Source of the DNA: Herbinix sp.
GTDB lineage: Bacteria; Bacillota; Clostridia; Lachnospirales; Lachnospiraceae
Direction of reading: 5' to 3'
Assembly (NCBI GenBank): GCA_029256105.1
Contig: JAQSYO010000018.1
Span: 1 to 64,000, forward strand
Length of the DNA: 64,000 bases
A program made the translations under genes and the position numbers. Of the stretch, positions 25,735-34,928 are shown piece after piece (position 1 is the first letter of the stretch; each line of letters begins with the position of its first letter). The notes beneath the pieces are model-generated. The model ran no database searches. It was not told the origin of the DNA and saw nothing but the letters and a program-made list of their open reading frames with translations.

Positions 25735-26850
25735 TCAATAAGTGAAAATGTTAGTCACACCAAATCCTTTTTCCCCTTTGTTAAAGAAACAACGCCCCTT
25801 CGAATTGATGGTGCGATCTTCGATTGCTTCTAAGCCCATTCCTTTTTCAAAGCCTTCCAAAGCAGTTCCGTTATCTTTATATTCTACCTTAATAATCTTC
25901 TTAAATATTTCTATCGTTAATGAAAAATCCGATGCATTTGAATGCTTTAACACATTCGTTAAGCACTCCTTCAAATTATCATGGATACATGCCCATATTT
26001 CAAGAGAAATTAAGTCCAAGTCCCCTGAGGTGTATAATGTAGTCGATTTATTATAGCTTACTTTAAATTCCTCAAGCATAGCGGTAATGTCATTAATCCC
26101 AATCCGATACCTCTCTGCTCGTTCGTCTCGTAATGATGTACGAATTTCATCAACGCCTTCCCGTAAATTTACGATAGCCTTTTGAATGCTGGTTGTTGCT
26201 TTCTCTGGATTATCCTTCATAATCAACATGGCTGCCTCTAGCATAATGATACTGCCTGAAATTCCATGTCCAACTTGATCATGAATTCTAGCAGCGATAC
26301 GGGTTCTCTCTTCGACAGAGGCTGTATACTTTAATGTTTTCATCAGACTTTTTATATCTATAATTTTTTTATTCAGTTCAAGAATCGTTTCCTTTTGTGT
26401 TTCATTAATCTCATTATAAGCTGCAAGTTTTATAAGAATTAATCTGCTGAATAGGATCATGATTATTAATGTAAAAGTAATCACCATCGCATTTATACTG
26501 GGAAGAAAGATTAAGATGGACATGATAAGTAAAACACAAAGTATATAATAGTACATTCTTGAATCAATTGATATCTCCAATATATGAACTAACAAAAGAA
26601 CAAATAAAGGGAAAAATGAATCTATTCCTAATGCAAAACACGCAATTAAGGAAGCAACTAACGTAACTATAATCACTTTTTTATATTTATTTATTCGATT
26701 TAATAGTATTTCCAGCAAAAAAACGCAAGTAAAGCTAAGTGTCGATATTACCGAAATGGTAATATCGACCTTAGCTGAATTAAACATTGTTATTGATGCT
26801 ATCACCGCCACTATTTTTGCTAAAAAATAAAGGAAGGGCTTATCAATCAT
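25735..26850 (-). CDS. Sensor histidine kinase, NarL-partner type (HisKA_3)
   Basis: The kinase probably starts at the ATG at 26850 behind AGGCGG, 11 bp after the permease stop, giving about 371 residues; a longer frame from a TTG at 26901 lacks a ribosome site. About five to six amino-terminal transmembrane helices (residues 5-150) lead to a short coiled coil, then HisKA_3 with the phospho-acceptor in RIAARIHDQVGHG. A divergent HATPase domain with KECLTNVLKHSNA (N-box) and a KDNGTAL G1-like motif follows. The many membrane spans and small sensor area fit intramembrane-sensing kinases of the LiaS/DesK/LnrJ type. Partner: the NarL-type regulator encoded next. Confidence 0.88.
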   Translation of the reverse strand: MIDKPFLYFLAKIVAVIASITMFNSAKVDITISVISTLSFTCVFLLEILLNRINKYKKVIIVTLVASLIACFALGIDSFFPLFVLLLVHILEISIDSRMYYYILCVLLIMSILIFLPSINAMVITFTLIIMILFSRLILIKLAAYNEINETQKETILELNKKIIDIKSLMKTLKYTASVEERTRIAARIHDQVGHGISGSIIMLEAAMLIMKDNPEKATTSIQKAIVNLREGVDEIRTSLRDERAERYRIGINDITAMLEEFKVSYNKSTTLYTSGDLDLISLEIWACIHDNLKECLTNVLKHSNASDFSLTIEIFKKIIKVEYKDNGTALEGFEKGMGLEAIEDRTINSKGRCFFNKGEKGFGVTNIFTY

Positions 26851-26860
26851 AGGATACCGC

Positions 26861-28006
26861 CTAATTATTCTTATAATTTTGTGAAAATAATACTGCTCCA
26901 ATAAGTAAAGATAAAACTGTAAATAATACGAGTATGATAATATTCGGATATATATTCGCCGTTAAATCTGCTTGCAATCTTCGAAACGCATCCATAAACC
27001 AAAACTGAGGCATAACTCTTGCAAGATTTTGTAACGTCTTTGGTGACATATCCAAGGGAAAATATGCTCCTCCTAAAATGCAGCCTACGGTGGAAAATCC
27101 AATAATTATAGAGGTAATGGCATTTTTTGATTTTAGTGCCAAAGCTACCGCCAAGGAAAAGCTGACAGTAAATAAAGAGAATAAGCACATAAACAATACT
27201 AAAATCCATATTGAAAAACCAATCTGTATCTTCATTAGATAGATATACCCACAATATAGACCTATCTGGATAAGACATATGACCATTCCAAAAATACCAG
27301 ATCCGATAATATATTGAATTGGTTTAACCGGTGTTGCTTGAACCCTGCTGAACACTCCGGATAAACGATCATCTAATACCATAAAGGATAATAACACACT
27401 GATAGAAAATATGAACATCAGATAAAATCCAACGGAATTGATAAAACCAGCCTGACCGGTTAAAGCCTTTTTATCTAAGGTTTGCGCTTCCGTTTTTGTA
27501 ATCTTTATATTTTCATTATTATAATCAAATAGAAGTTTGTCAAAGGTATCCTTATTACCGGAAGTACTACTTGCTAGTATATTGATACTGTTTAAATAAT
27601 TATTGATGTTTACCTGAAGAAATGCAGCATTTTCATAATCCTCCAATGAAGTTACGATCAATTCCTTCTTGTTACCGGAGGCGTATTCTTCATAAAAACT
27701 CTCTGGTATTTCTATTATAACTGATATATTCTTTTCAATCAACTCTGTAGCGAGGAAGGCATAGTTATTATTTTCTACTAAAGCATAATCCAGTTGCTCC
27801 GTAAGGTATCCCTTAAAATCTTCTGATAATTTACTCTTGTCATTATCGATTAACCCAATCGATACTTTAGCAACCGACATATCGGCCACCATATCCCCCA
27901 TGGAATATAGGATTAGGCATAACATAGCAGCGCCGATTACGGACAAAACGACTGCAAAAAGATTGCGCTTTATATTTGTCTTTGTAATTAACCATATATT
28001 CTTCAT
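26861..28006 (-). CDS. ABC-2 type permease, Lnr-like exporter subunit
   Basis: A 381-residue ABC2_membrane_3-type permease: one amino-terminal transmembrane helix (about residues 15-35), a large extracytoplasmic domain (about 40-180), then five helices (about 190-380). The loop DDRLSGVFSRVQATPVKPI before the third helix is the coupling segment that touches the ATPase. It overlaps the preceding permease gene by 4 bp. With that gene and the ATPase at 29313 it forms an exporter like LnrLMN. The substrate is probably amphipathic or membrane-active, by analogy only. Confidence 0.85.
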   Translation of the reverse strand: MKNIWLITKTNIKRNLFAVVLSVIGAAMLCLILYSMGDMVADMSVAKVSIGLIDNDKSKLSEDFKGYLTEQLDYALVENNNYAFLATELIEKNISVIIEIPESFYEEYASGNKKELIVTSLEDYENAAFLQVNINNYLNSINILASSTSGNKDTFDKLLFDYNNENIKITKTEAQTLDKKALTGQAGFINSVGFYLMFIFSISVLLSFMVLDDRLSGVFSRVQATPVKPIQYIIGSGIFGMVICLIQIGLYCGYIYLMKIQIGFSIWILVLFMCLFSLFTVSFSLAVALALKSKNAITSIIIGFSTVGCILGGAYFPLDMSPKTLQNLARVMPQFWFMDAFRRLQADLTANIYPNIIILVLFTVLSLLIGAVLFSQNYKNN

Positions 28007-29109
28007 CGTTCTTCCTCCTTTTTGCTGAATAAAAATGCCCCTAAAGCCAAGGCTACAGCCATTATGAGGAGACAGATCAGGATTACCGTATTCGCTTTAC
28101 CAAAGCGGTTAAATACAGATAAATCGAAGGCTGCCTGCTGTATTTGATAAATTGGCATCAGATTCGTAAGACCTTTGATATTAACTTCCTTTGAATAGGT
28201 TCCACCAAAGAACATCATTAACCATAAGACCGGCATGATGACTGCCATTGGATTTGCTTTAATCACAATACCGATTGCTGCACCAATGGAAACCATGCAA
28301 AGTGTCACAACAAGAAACATAAAAAACAAATATAAATTAGCTCCTAATGTTGTAGCATAATGTGCTTTAAATACAAATACACTTACTGTCATAATGACCG
28401 TTATCTGAAGCGCTACTTGCGGAACCATCCCAAGTATCTTCTGTAGAAATAAGTAAACGCGGTTCTGAGGAGTTATAATTAACCGATTAATCGTCTTATC
28501 TTGACGCTCCCCAACAAAGGCACCTGCTCCTACCAATACACTCATAAAACCAATCATCGATACCATAGATACTGCATAATAATCAATCATTGTTCGTTTT
28601 ACACCCAAATCCTTCTGAACAACATATTCCTTTTGTATTGTATTACTATTTACGAAGGTCTCTGGCGATGTCTTCATCACCGTAGTAATCGCTTTATTCG
28701 TTTGTACAAAGCTATTCAGTATTGCACCGACTGTACGATTTTTTATGTGGTTTGTTCCTTCATACACTTGTATTTCCATTGGATCTCCAGCAAAAACTAC
28801 AACTGCAGTTATTTCATCTTTCCCGGCTAAAAGCCTAGCAGTTTTAAGATTCTTCGCTTCCTCAAAGATTAAATTGCTGCCATCCCCAGCTTCTTTCACA
28901 AAGCTTTGTATTGCCATCACCTGATAGGGATTCTCTGTCTCGACCAAGTAGTGTATCTTGATTTCTCCGATCGTTTCTTCTGATTTATCCATGGAAGCAA
29001 GTAAATTGCCCAGCAGAAAAACCAGTATTACAGGAAACATCATGAAGAAGAATAAATTTGTTTTATCTCTCACAAACTCCTTTGTTTCTTTTATCACTAT
29101 ATTAAACAT
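28003..29109 (-). CDS. ABC-2 type permease, Lnr-like exporter subunit
   Basis: A 368-residue permease with the same layout as its neighbour: a first helix at about residues 18-38, an extracytoplasmic domain, then a five-helix bundle (about 175-365). The coupling loop is GERQDKTINRLIITPQNR. The ATG at 29109 follows GGAGG by six bases. It overlaps the next permease gene (ATGA). Paralogous to the 26861-28006 product, so the exporter is probably a heterodimeric channel powered by the ATPase encoded at the head of the operon. Confidence 0.85.
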   Translation of the reverse strand: MFNIVIKETKEFVRDKTNLFFFMMFPVILVFLLGNLLASMDKSEETIGEIKIHYLVETENPYQVMAIQSFVKEAGDGSNLIFEEAKNLKTARLLAGKDEITAVVVFAGDPMEIQVYEGTNHIKNRTVGAILNSFVQTNKAITTVMKTSPETFVNSNTIQKEYVVQKDLGVKRTMIDYYAVSMVSMIGFMSVLVGAGAFVGERQDKTINRLIITPQNRVYLFLQKILGMVPQVALQITVIMTVSVFVFKAHYATTLGANLYLFFMFLVVTLCMVSIGAAIGIVIKANPMAVIMPVLWLMMFFGGTYSKEVNIKGLTNLMPIYQIQQAAFDLSVFNRFGKANTVILICLLIMAVALALGAFLFSKKEEER

Positions 29110-29291
29110 ATTAGCCCTCCAATTGCATGCGAAAGTGCATACATTACACTTCTAAAGATGATGCTACTGAGTAGTATCATAAACAATACCTGAAAGAATT
29201 TTAAAATGAAACTCTCAAGTGTTAAGACGATCTTTTTTAACACTTTTGGATTATCATTTTGAAGTTCTTTCCAAGAATTTTGGCTTTTCAA
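29097..29291 (-). CDS. Possible 64-residue membrane peptide between exporter genes (uncertain)
   Basis: The frame fills the gap between the ATPase and permease genes and overlaps the permease start by 13 bp. It would encode a basic amino end followed by a hydrophobic helix (about residues 28-62). Only TTG is available as start and the nearest purine-rich site is about 14 bases away. Two hairpins lie within or at its edge (29217-29246 and 29273-29297). It may be a small subunit, or simply an open spacer with RNA structure. Confidence 0.3.
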   Translation of the reverse strand: MKSQNSWKELQNDNPKVLKKIVLTLESFILKFFQVLFMILLSSIIFRSVMYALSHAIGGLICLI

Positions 29292-29312
29292 AATTCTTTT
29301 TATCTCTTCCCT

Positions 29313-30260
29313 CTATCTTAATTCATGTCCCGTCAATGTCAAAAACATCGTATCCAGATTCGGTACTTCAGAATTAATGTTTATAATAGGCAAGCCTAAC
29401 GTCAAAAATTGTTCAAGAATTTTGGATATGCTGTTCAATTGGATAGAGATGTCGATACGAATTGTATTATCTTCTGCAGCAACAGCCTTCACATCCGGCA
29501 TATTCTTCAACTTCTTTTTTAAATCCTCTACTTCAAAGGCTATCGGTAACTTTGTCTCAATATAAACGGATTGCACATCCGTGACAAGCGAAACTAATTC
29601 TTGTTTTGTTCCACAGGCAATCATTTGCCCTTTATCGATGATTGCGATGCGATCGCAAATTTCCTCCACCTCATTCATATAATGAGAGGTATAAATAACA
29701 GTTGCCCCACGTTCTCTTAAGATGCGAATTGAATTTAATATATGCTCACGAGATTGAGCATCAACCCCTACCGTTGGCTCATCCATTACAATCAGCTTCG
29801 GTGCATGTGCAATGCCACAGGCAATGTTAAGTCTCCGTTTCATTCCACCGGACATCTGCTTTGGTTTCATGGAAGCTCGATCGGCGAGACCAACAAACTC
29901 CAATGCTTCCTTCGCTGAATTAGTTAAATCACTACCCTTTCGTCCATATAAGGAGGCAAAGAATTTCACGTTTTCTAAAGCGGATAAATGGCTATATACT
30001 GCGATATCCTGCGGAACCATACCGATCAGTTGCTTGATTTTCATCTTATCTTTTCGAATATCCAAACCATTTACATCGATCTCACCCTTATTATAATCAG
30101 ACAATGTCGTCAACACACTGAGGGTGGTAGATTTGCCTGCTCCGTTTGGTCCTAATAGACCGAATATTTCACCTGTTTTTACATTAAAGCTCAGATTGTC
30201 TACTGCACAAAGCTCCCCATATTTTTTGGTAAGATTTTTTATTGTAACAAAATATGACAT
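29313..30260 (-). CDS. ABC transporter ATPase, Lnr-like exporter
   Basis: A 315-residue ATPase: Walker A GPNGAGKSTTLS (about residue 38), Q-loop in VPQDIAV, signature QMSGGMKRRLNIACG (about residue 139), Walker B LIVMDEPTVGVD (about residue 160) and H-loop YTSHYMNE. The carboxyl 80 residues form the extension common in drug-export ATPases of the DrrA/LnrL type. First gene of the exporter plus two-component operon, preceded by AGGGAAC. The operon promoter lies in 30261-30440, where a TATGACA/TGTCATA dyad is a candidate regulator site. Confidence 0.9.
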   Translation of the reverse strand: MSYFVTIKNLTKKYGELCAVDNLSFNVKTGEIFGLLGPNGAGKSTTLSVLTTLSDYNKGEIDVNGLDIRKDKMKIKQLIGMVPQDIAVYSHLSALENVKFFASLYGRKGSDLTNSAKEALEFVGLADRASMKPKQMSGGMKRRLNIACGIAHAPKLIVMDEPTVGVDAQSREHILNSIRILRERGATVIYTSHYMNEVEEICDRIAIIDKGQMIACGTKQELVSLVTDVQSVYIETKLPIAFEVEDLKKKLKNMPDVKAVAAEDNTIRIDISIQLNSISKILEQFLTLGLPIININSEVPNLDTMFLTLTGHELR

Positions 30261-30370
30261 GATGTTCCCTCCAATTTCATTAATAATCTACTTTTTTGAT
30301 TAATTGTTCCTTTGTACTAATCATACACGAAGTAGCACATAACAGGAAGTGACGATAGATATAACTAGAC

Positions 30371-30386
30371 TATGACATTTGTCATA
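30371..30386. promoter_or_regulatory. Perfect dyad TATGACA-TT-TGTCATA, candidate operator of the Lnr-like operon
   Basis: The two arms are exact complements around a 2-bp centre. The site lies 111-126 bp upstream of the ATPase start and about 70 bp upstream of the tyrS -35, inside the divergent promoter region. Dyads of this length and TGACA content are typical of LiaR/DesR/LnrK-type NarL-family regulators, one of which is encoded in the operon. Confidence 0.5.
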
Positions 30387-30453
30387 AGTTTTTTATGCAT
30401 TTCATAATAAAATCCGTGTAAATCGTAATAACTACCTATGTAAATGTTTTTAA

Positions 30454-30482
30454 TTGAAAAATCCAATGTTTTCATTTATAAT
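30454..30482 (+). promoter_or_regulatory. Sigma-A promoter of tyrS
   Basis: TTGAAA (30454-30459), a 17-bp spacer and TATAAT (30477-30482). The start would be near 30489, giving a leader of about 70 nt. Confidence 0.75.
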
Positions 30483-30509
30483 GTCTTTAGTTAAAGATTG
30501 AAGGAAACG

Positions 30510-30534
30510 GGAAATGTAACTATATAACATTTCC
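30510..30534 (+). promoter_or_regulatory. Hairpin in the tyrS leader
   Basis: GGAAATGT pairs exactly with ACATTTCC around a 9-base loop, ending about ten bases before the AAGGAGG site. It could modulate translation. There is no room for a T-box. Confidence 0.55.
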
Positions 30535-30557
30535 GGATATATTAAGGAGGAAGACCA

Positions 30558-31790
30558 ATGTCTACGAATGTTTATGACATATTACAGGAACGTGGGTTTA
30601 TCGAGCAGTGCACTCACGAAACGGAAGTTCGCGAATTATTAGGAAAGGAATCTGTTACCTTTTATATAGGCTTTGATGCAACCGCTGACAGTTTGACAGC
30701 AGGACATTTTCTTACCGTTATGGCTATGATGCATATGCAAAAAGCCGGACATAAACCAATCGCTCTTCTTGGCGGCGGTACTACCATGATCGGCGATCCA
30801 ACCGGTAAATCCGATATGCGTACGCTTATGACCGTTGAGACAATTCAACATAATGCAGATTGCTTCCTACAACAGCTGTCAAAGTTTATTGATTTTGAAG
30901 ATAACCATGCAATTATTGCAAACAATGCGGACTGGTTATTAGATCTTAATTACGTTGAATTTTTAAGAGAAATCGGAATCCATTTTTCCGTGAATAAAAT
31001 GCTTACCGCTGATTGCTACAAACAACGTATGGAAAAAGGTCTTACCTTCTTCGAATTCAACTACATGTTGATGCAGTCCTATGACTTCTGGAAATTGAAT
31101 AAATTATATAATTGTACTCTTCAATTAGGTGGTAACGATCAATGGTCCAATATTCTGGGCGGTGTAGATTTAATCCGACGCAAAGAGCAAAAACCTGCTT
31201 TTGGTTTAACCTTTAAACTTCTCACTACCAGTGAGGGTATTAAGATGGGCAAGACTATGAAAGGTGCGGTATGGTTGGATCCGAACAAGACGACTCCTTA
31301 CGAGTTCTATCAGTATTGGAGAAATATTGAAGATGTTAAAGTCGAAGAATGCTTAGGTCTTCTCACCTTCCTTCCGATGGATGAAGTAAGAAGACTTGGT
31401 GCTTTAAAGGATGCAGAGATAAATTTTGCAAAGGAAGTTCTTGCATTTGAGATTACCAAGATTGTACATGGCGAGGAAGAAGCAACAAAAGCACAGGATG
31501 CTGCTAGAGCATTATTTGGCGGTGGAATGAAATCCGAGGATATTCCGACTACTTTGTATCCTGCAGCTAAATTCGCAGAAGGAATTGATTTAATCACCAT
31601 GATGTGTGATGCCAAACTTGCTGTCTCACGCTCCGATGCTAGACGTAATATCCAACAGGGTGGCGTATCTGTAAATGATGTTAAGGTTGAAGATTTTGAC
31701 CGAGTATTCACTGACAAGGATTTTGATGCAGAGGGTGCACTATTGATTCGAAAAGGAAAGAAAGGCTTCCATCGGTTTATGGCTGAATAG
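30558..31790 (+). CDS. tyrS: Tyrosyl-tRNA synthetase
   Basis: A 410-residue class I synthetase that charges tRNA(Tyr). The tyrosine/ATP site is marked by [19 protein letters not shown] (residues 35-53, with a HFLT version of the HIGH motif) and [16 protein letters not shown] (about residues 194-209). The KMSKS loop is [13 protein letters not shown] (about residues 231-243). An S4-like RNA-binding domain closes the protein (about residues 345-405, [18 protein letters not shown]). The length is normal and AAGGAGG stands nine bases before the ATG. It is the housekeeping TyrRS of this region, with a consensus promoter and no T-box. Confidence 0.96.
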   Translation: MSTNVYDILQERGFIEQCTHETEVRELLGKESVTFYIGFDATADSLTAGHFLTVMAMMHMQKAGHKPIALLGGGTTMIGDPTGKSDMRTLMTVETIQHNADCFLQQLSKFIDFEDNHAIIANNADWLLDLNYVEFLREIGIHFSVNKMLTADCYKQRMEKGLTFFEFNYMLMQSYDFWKLNKLYNCTLQLGGNDQWSNILGGVDLIRRKEQKPAFGLTFKLLTTSEGIKMGKTMKGAVWLDPNKTTPYEFYQYWRNIEDVKVEECLGLLTFLPMDEVRRLGALKDAEINFAKEVLAFEITKIVHGEEEATKAQDAARALFGGGMKSEDIPTTLYPAAKFAEGIDLITMMCDAKLAVSRSDARRNIQQGGVSVNDVKVEDFDRVFTDKDFDAEGALLIRKGKKGFHRFMAE

Positions 31791-31908
31791 TGTGAAGAAA
31801 AAGAGTCTTCACACGGGAAGAAAAAGAGTCTTCACACGGGAAGAAAAAGAGTCTTCACACGGGAAGAAAAAGAGTCTTCACATGGGAAGAAAAAGCGTCT
31901 TCCGGGCT
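31791..31908. repeat. 23-bp tandem repeats, each a small hairpin (five copies)
   Basis: GGGAAGAAAAAGAGTCTTCA plus CAC recurs five times with almost no divergence, starting at the tyrS stop codon. Within each unit GTGAAGA or GAAGA pairs with TCTTCAC, so RNA from either strand would form a row of hairpins. The last copy continues into a GCCGCGTAGCGGC hairpin (31919-31931). Confidence 0.9.
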
Positions 31909-31968
31909 ATTGGAGATGCCGCGTAGCGGCAAGGTCTTAAAAAAATAAGAAGAATGGAGTTGAAGCTT

Positions 31969-32988
31969 ATGCCTTGGTGTCCTAATTGTAAAGCAGAATA
32001 CCAGAATGGAATTACCGTTTGTTCTGATTGTAAGATTGAACTTGTTGAGAGTCTTGAGGAAAAGGAGGAGGATTTTGTTGCCTTTTTTCAAGCGGAAGAC
32101 AAAAAGATTGCAGATAAATTGGTACGTTATTTTCAGTATTCTGATTTAAAATCCAAACTTGATTTCGATGAAGAAAATGAGATTTACGTGGTATCCATCC
32201 CTCCGAAGAAGGAAAAACAGGCAAAAAAACTTTACCAAGCGTTCTATTTTGTTGAGCGGGATAATTTGAATAATGCAGAGCTTGATCATAGCTCTCCCAT
32301 TTCTGATAAAGAAAGTCCTGAAAATGAAAATAGCGAGGATGAAGCAAATTCGACTACCGTGAGAACTGCCGAAGATCATGAATTATCAACAAAAGCATCA
32401 GATTTATCAGAGCAACTTGTCGATGATGCGTTATACGAGCAGGAAGATGAGAATTCTAAGTCAGAGGCAGACAACGAAGTTGAGGTAACTGACGATGAAT
32501 TTACCGGTATTGAAGTTCAAGAAAGTTCCTCCAACTACATTTTTAAAGCGGATCAATACAAGGACCTAGCTGGAACCGTATGGATTTTTCTCTTCTTTGG
32601 AGTTGCCGGGATAATCTTTTTAATCCTGAATGCGGTTGGTATTCTTTCCTTCTTTAGTGGTTTATTACCTACTACAGTGATGGGTGCAGTATTCTTATTC
32701 TTTCTTTACATAGCCGTAAGTACGAACCAAAAAGCAAAAAAGGTACAGGCTGAGATTGATGCGGAAAATAAACTTACCGGAGAGATTAACCAATGGCTAC
32801 AACTTCATGTAACAGAAAGCTTCTTATCTTCTATTCATAATGATGATATATCGGAGGAATTGAATTATCTTAAAAAGGTCGATACAATGAAAGAGCTGCT
32901 GCTAAAAGAGTTTGGTACACAAAATCTTGCTTATCTTGATCGTTTAATTGAGGAATATTACAGCAATACCTTCGAGAATATGGAGTAA
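31969..32988 (+). CDS. Zinc-ribbon membrane protein of unknown function
   Basis: The product has about 339 residues starting at the ATG at 31969, which has GGAG nine bases upstream (an ATG five codons earlier has no site). It begins with a zinc ribbon, CPNC-x11-CSDC. A DUF2007-like alpha/beta segment follows (about residues 30-90, FFQAEDKKIADKLVRYFQYS). Then come an acidic linker (about 95-185) and two adjacent transmembrane helices (about 208-262), and the tail is charged and helical. Such proteins are common in Lachnospiraceae, usually annotated only by their zinc ribbon. It follows the tandem hairpin repeats, 179 bp after tyrS. The domain order suggests a membrane-linked sensor or scaffold, but function is unknown. 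Confidence 0.65.
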   Translation: MPWCPNCKAEYQNGITVCSDCKIELVESLEEKEEDFVAFFQAEDKKIADKLVRYFQYSDLKSKLDFDEENEIYVVSIPPKKEKQAKKLYQAFYFVERDNLNNAELDHSSPISDKESPENENSEDEANSTTVRTAEDHELSTKASDLSEQLVDDALYEQEDENSKSEADNEVEVTDDEFTGIEVQESSSNYIFKADQYKDLAGTVWIFLFFGVAGIIFLILNAVGILSFFSGLLPTTVMGAVFLFFLYIAVSTNQKAKKVQAEIDAENKLTGEINQWLQLHVTESFLSSIHNDDISEELNYLKKVDTMKELLLKEFGTQNLAYLDRLIEEYYSNTFENME

Positions 32989-33013
32989 ATAGGTTAATTC
33001 CTTTGTAAATATG

Positions 33014-33064
33014 AAAGCTATCTTAATTTGGAACGTTGATTAACGATCCAATTAAGATAGCTTT
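33014..33064. terminator. Bidirectional intrinsic terminator
   Basis: AAAGCTATCTTAATT pairs with its complement AATTAAGATAGCTTT, with T-rich flanks on the plus strand. It lies between the convergent zinc-ribbon gene and the HEAT-like gene. Confidence 0.9.
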
Positions 33065-33088
33065 ATTTTTTGCTCTGTTCGATTGAAG

Positions 33089-33550
33089 TTATGATTGATG
33101 AGAATCTAATTCCGTTCGATAAGCATATTTTGAATTGTAAGCCCGCATTGTTCTATTTGCTGATTGTCTAATCTGTAATATTTCACTTTCCGTACATTGA
33201 ATGATTGGATCAACATTAATTTCCTCTGGAAATCTAATATCAGCAAGTCTGTCCAGTATGGAGGCTATAATAGTATCGTCAGTTTCAACATTAAGTCGTT
33301 CAAGTAGAAAATTGATAAATTCCGAAATAGGATTACTAATTAATATCTTTCCTATAATATAATAAACAGCGGCTCTTTTTCGATTACTATGAGAATTATT
33401 TTCAACAAAGGTTATTAATTGTGGTAAAAAATCCGAGTTGCTCAAATCAGCTGCTTCACAATATGCTAAGTAACGCACTGACTCCTCTGAAGATAATACA
33501 TCTTCTTTCCTAGACATTTTTTCAATTAATTCTTCGAGATATTTGTCCAT
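33089..33550 (-). CDS. Small HEAT-like helical-repeat protein
   Basis: About 153 residues from the ATG at 33550, which has GAGGTG six bases upstream (the frame also has a GTG three codons earlier). The sequence is all-helical with repeating units such as RAAVYYIIGKIL, TIIASILDRLADIRFP and QIRQSANRTMRAYN, which look like HEAT/armadillo-type repeats used for protein contacts. There is no catalytic motif, signal peptide or membrane span. It is monocistronic, convergent with the zinc-ribbon protein gene. I do not recognise a named family. Confidence 0.55.
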   Translation of the reverse strand: MDKYLEELIEKMSRKEDVLSSEESVRYLAYCEAADLSNSDFLPQLITFVENNSHSNRKRAAVYYIIGKILISNPISEFINFLLERLNVETDDTIIASILDRLADIRFPEEINVDPIIQCTESEILQIRQSANRTMRAYNSKYAYRTELDSHQS

Positions 33551-33721
33551 CCATCTCACCTCATTAAAATCATTGTTAATTTGTTTGTTAAGTATTTTGT
33601 TCTATTACATGAGGTTTTATTAATAAAGTAAAATAATTTAAGATTAATCGTAGACTCTTACTTTTATATCACAGCGCCTTGTAACAATTTCATTGTCTGT
33701 AAATTCATTTTTAGTTAAGCT

Positions 33722-34783
33722 TTATCTACTATTTCTTATCATTTTCAAACTATTAATGCCAGATGCCATAACAAGCTTTCTCATAAGTGGAAAATACATA
33801 AACGGAGACTTTAGCACCTTCAGGTATAATTTAAGCCTCAAACCTAAGGTTTTTCTTCGATATGCAGTACAAGGATCAGAAACCTTCGCATTAAATATTT
33901 CACTCAAATAATAGCCCGAATTAAATGCACTGCTGATTCCTTCTAAAGAACTGGGACTAATAAATCCCGCAGCTTCACCTATTAAAAAGATATTATTTTT
34001 GCCTGTACAAAAATCATTAAGCTTTGATGGGCGAAGTACGAGGCAACTTTCTGTTCTCTGCGCCTTTCCAAAATTGATACCTAATTTCTCAAGTTGCTTT
34101 TTTTGATTATCAAAACGTGTACGACATCCTTGTTTTGGATAAGCTCCTCCGAATATAAAATATCCATCCTTTGATATTGTCCACGAATAGCAATCCGTGT
34201 TTTCCGAATCAAAGATACATGAATAAAACGGATTATGATTCTTTTCAGTAAACCATTGTTGTATTGAAACATAACTTCTAATTTTCTTGTTCGGATACAA
34301 ATACCTTCGAACAAAAGAATTGGCACCGTCAGCTCCTACTATATATTTTGCAGATATCGTTTGTTTATTATTTTCATTCAAAAATTCAACATTATAATAA
34401 TCTTCCTGCTTTTTGATACAAGTACATGAACAATTATCAAAAACATCAACTTTGTTTGGAATTAATGATTTTAGCCATAGATCAAATTTATGTCTATCAA
34501 GATTGATATAATACCGTTGGTAATGCCGTGTAACACCGGTATCCAAATCTATCGTTCGAACAGCAAAAATCTGTGGATCGACAAGAACTTCTTTCGGCAA
34601 TGTAAGACCAAAACGCGAAATCGATTTTTGCGCATCCATTGCTAATAATCCACCACATGGTTTTCGAAATCCTTTCTCATCAGATCTTTTTTTATCAATA
34701 ACAGCAACCGAATATTCTTTGTTTAAAAGACGTGCAAGTGTCGCACCGGCTGGCCCTAACCCTACAATTATAATATCATACAA
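33722..34783 (-). CDS. FAD-dependent oxidoreductase, geranylgeranyl-reductase/FixC-like family
   Basis: The 353-residue flavoprotein has the Rossmann dinucleotide motif at the very start (IIIVGLGPAGATLARLL, residues 4-20), the middle motif YIVGADGANSFVRRYL (about residue 146) and the FAD-ribityl motif IFLIGEAAGFISPSSLEG (about residue 275). This layout is that of the geranylgeranyl-reductase/halogenase-like group, which act on isoprenoid or aromatic substrates. A PCGG segment (residues 42-45) is the family's substrate-side motif. It is a single gene behind a consensus promoter at 34900-34928 that is overlapped by a long palindrome. The substrate is unknown. Confidence 0.8.
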   Translation of the reverse strand: MYDIIIVGLGPAGATLARLLNKEYSVAVIDKKRSDEKGFRKPCGGLLAMDAQKSISRFGLTLPKEVLVDPQIFAVRTIDLDTGVTRHYQRYYINLDRHKFDLWLKSLIPNKVDVFDNCSCTCIKKQEDYYNVEFLNENNKQTISAKYIVGADGANSFVRRYLYPNKKIRSYVSIQQWFTEKNHNPFYSCIFDSENTDCYSWTISKDGYFIFGGAYPKQGCRTRFDNQKKQLEKLGINFGKAQRTESCLVLRPSKLNDFCTGKNNIFLIGEAAGFISPSSLEGISSAFNSGYYLSEIFNAKVSDPCTAYRRKTLGLRLKLYLKVLKSPFMYFPLMRKLVMASGINSLKMIRNSR

Positions 34784-34899
34784 TTAAAGCACCCCCTATT
34801 TCTATTATTTTATACAAGTCATTTACCTATGCTTTGTAGGTACATACATATCAAGTGGAACTCGCTTTACTGGTGGAACTAATTACCCTGTTTATTGTA

Positions 34900-34928
34900 A
34901 ATATAGCACAGCGCAAATTGACTGTCAA
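34900..34928 (-). promoter_or_regulatory. Sigma-A promoter of the FAD oxidoreductase gene
   Basis: Minus-strand TTGACA (34928-34923), exactly 17 bases, then TATATT (34905-34900). The start would be near 34893, about 110 nt upstream of the ATG. Confidence 0.7.

Noticed and set aside
30387..30557. Possible T-box before tyrS
   Set aside because: The leader is only about 70 nt and has no AGGGTGG-type T-box sequence, specifier loop or antiterminator.
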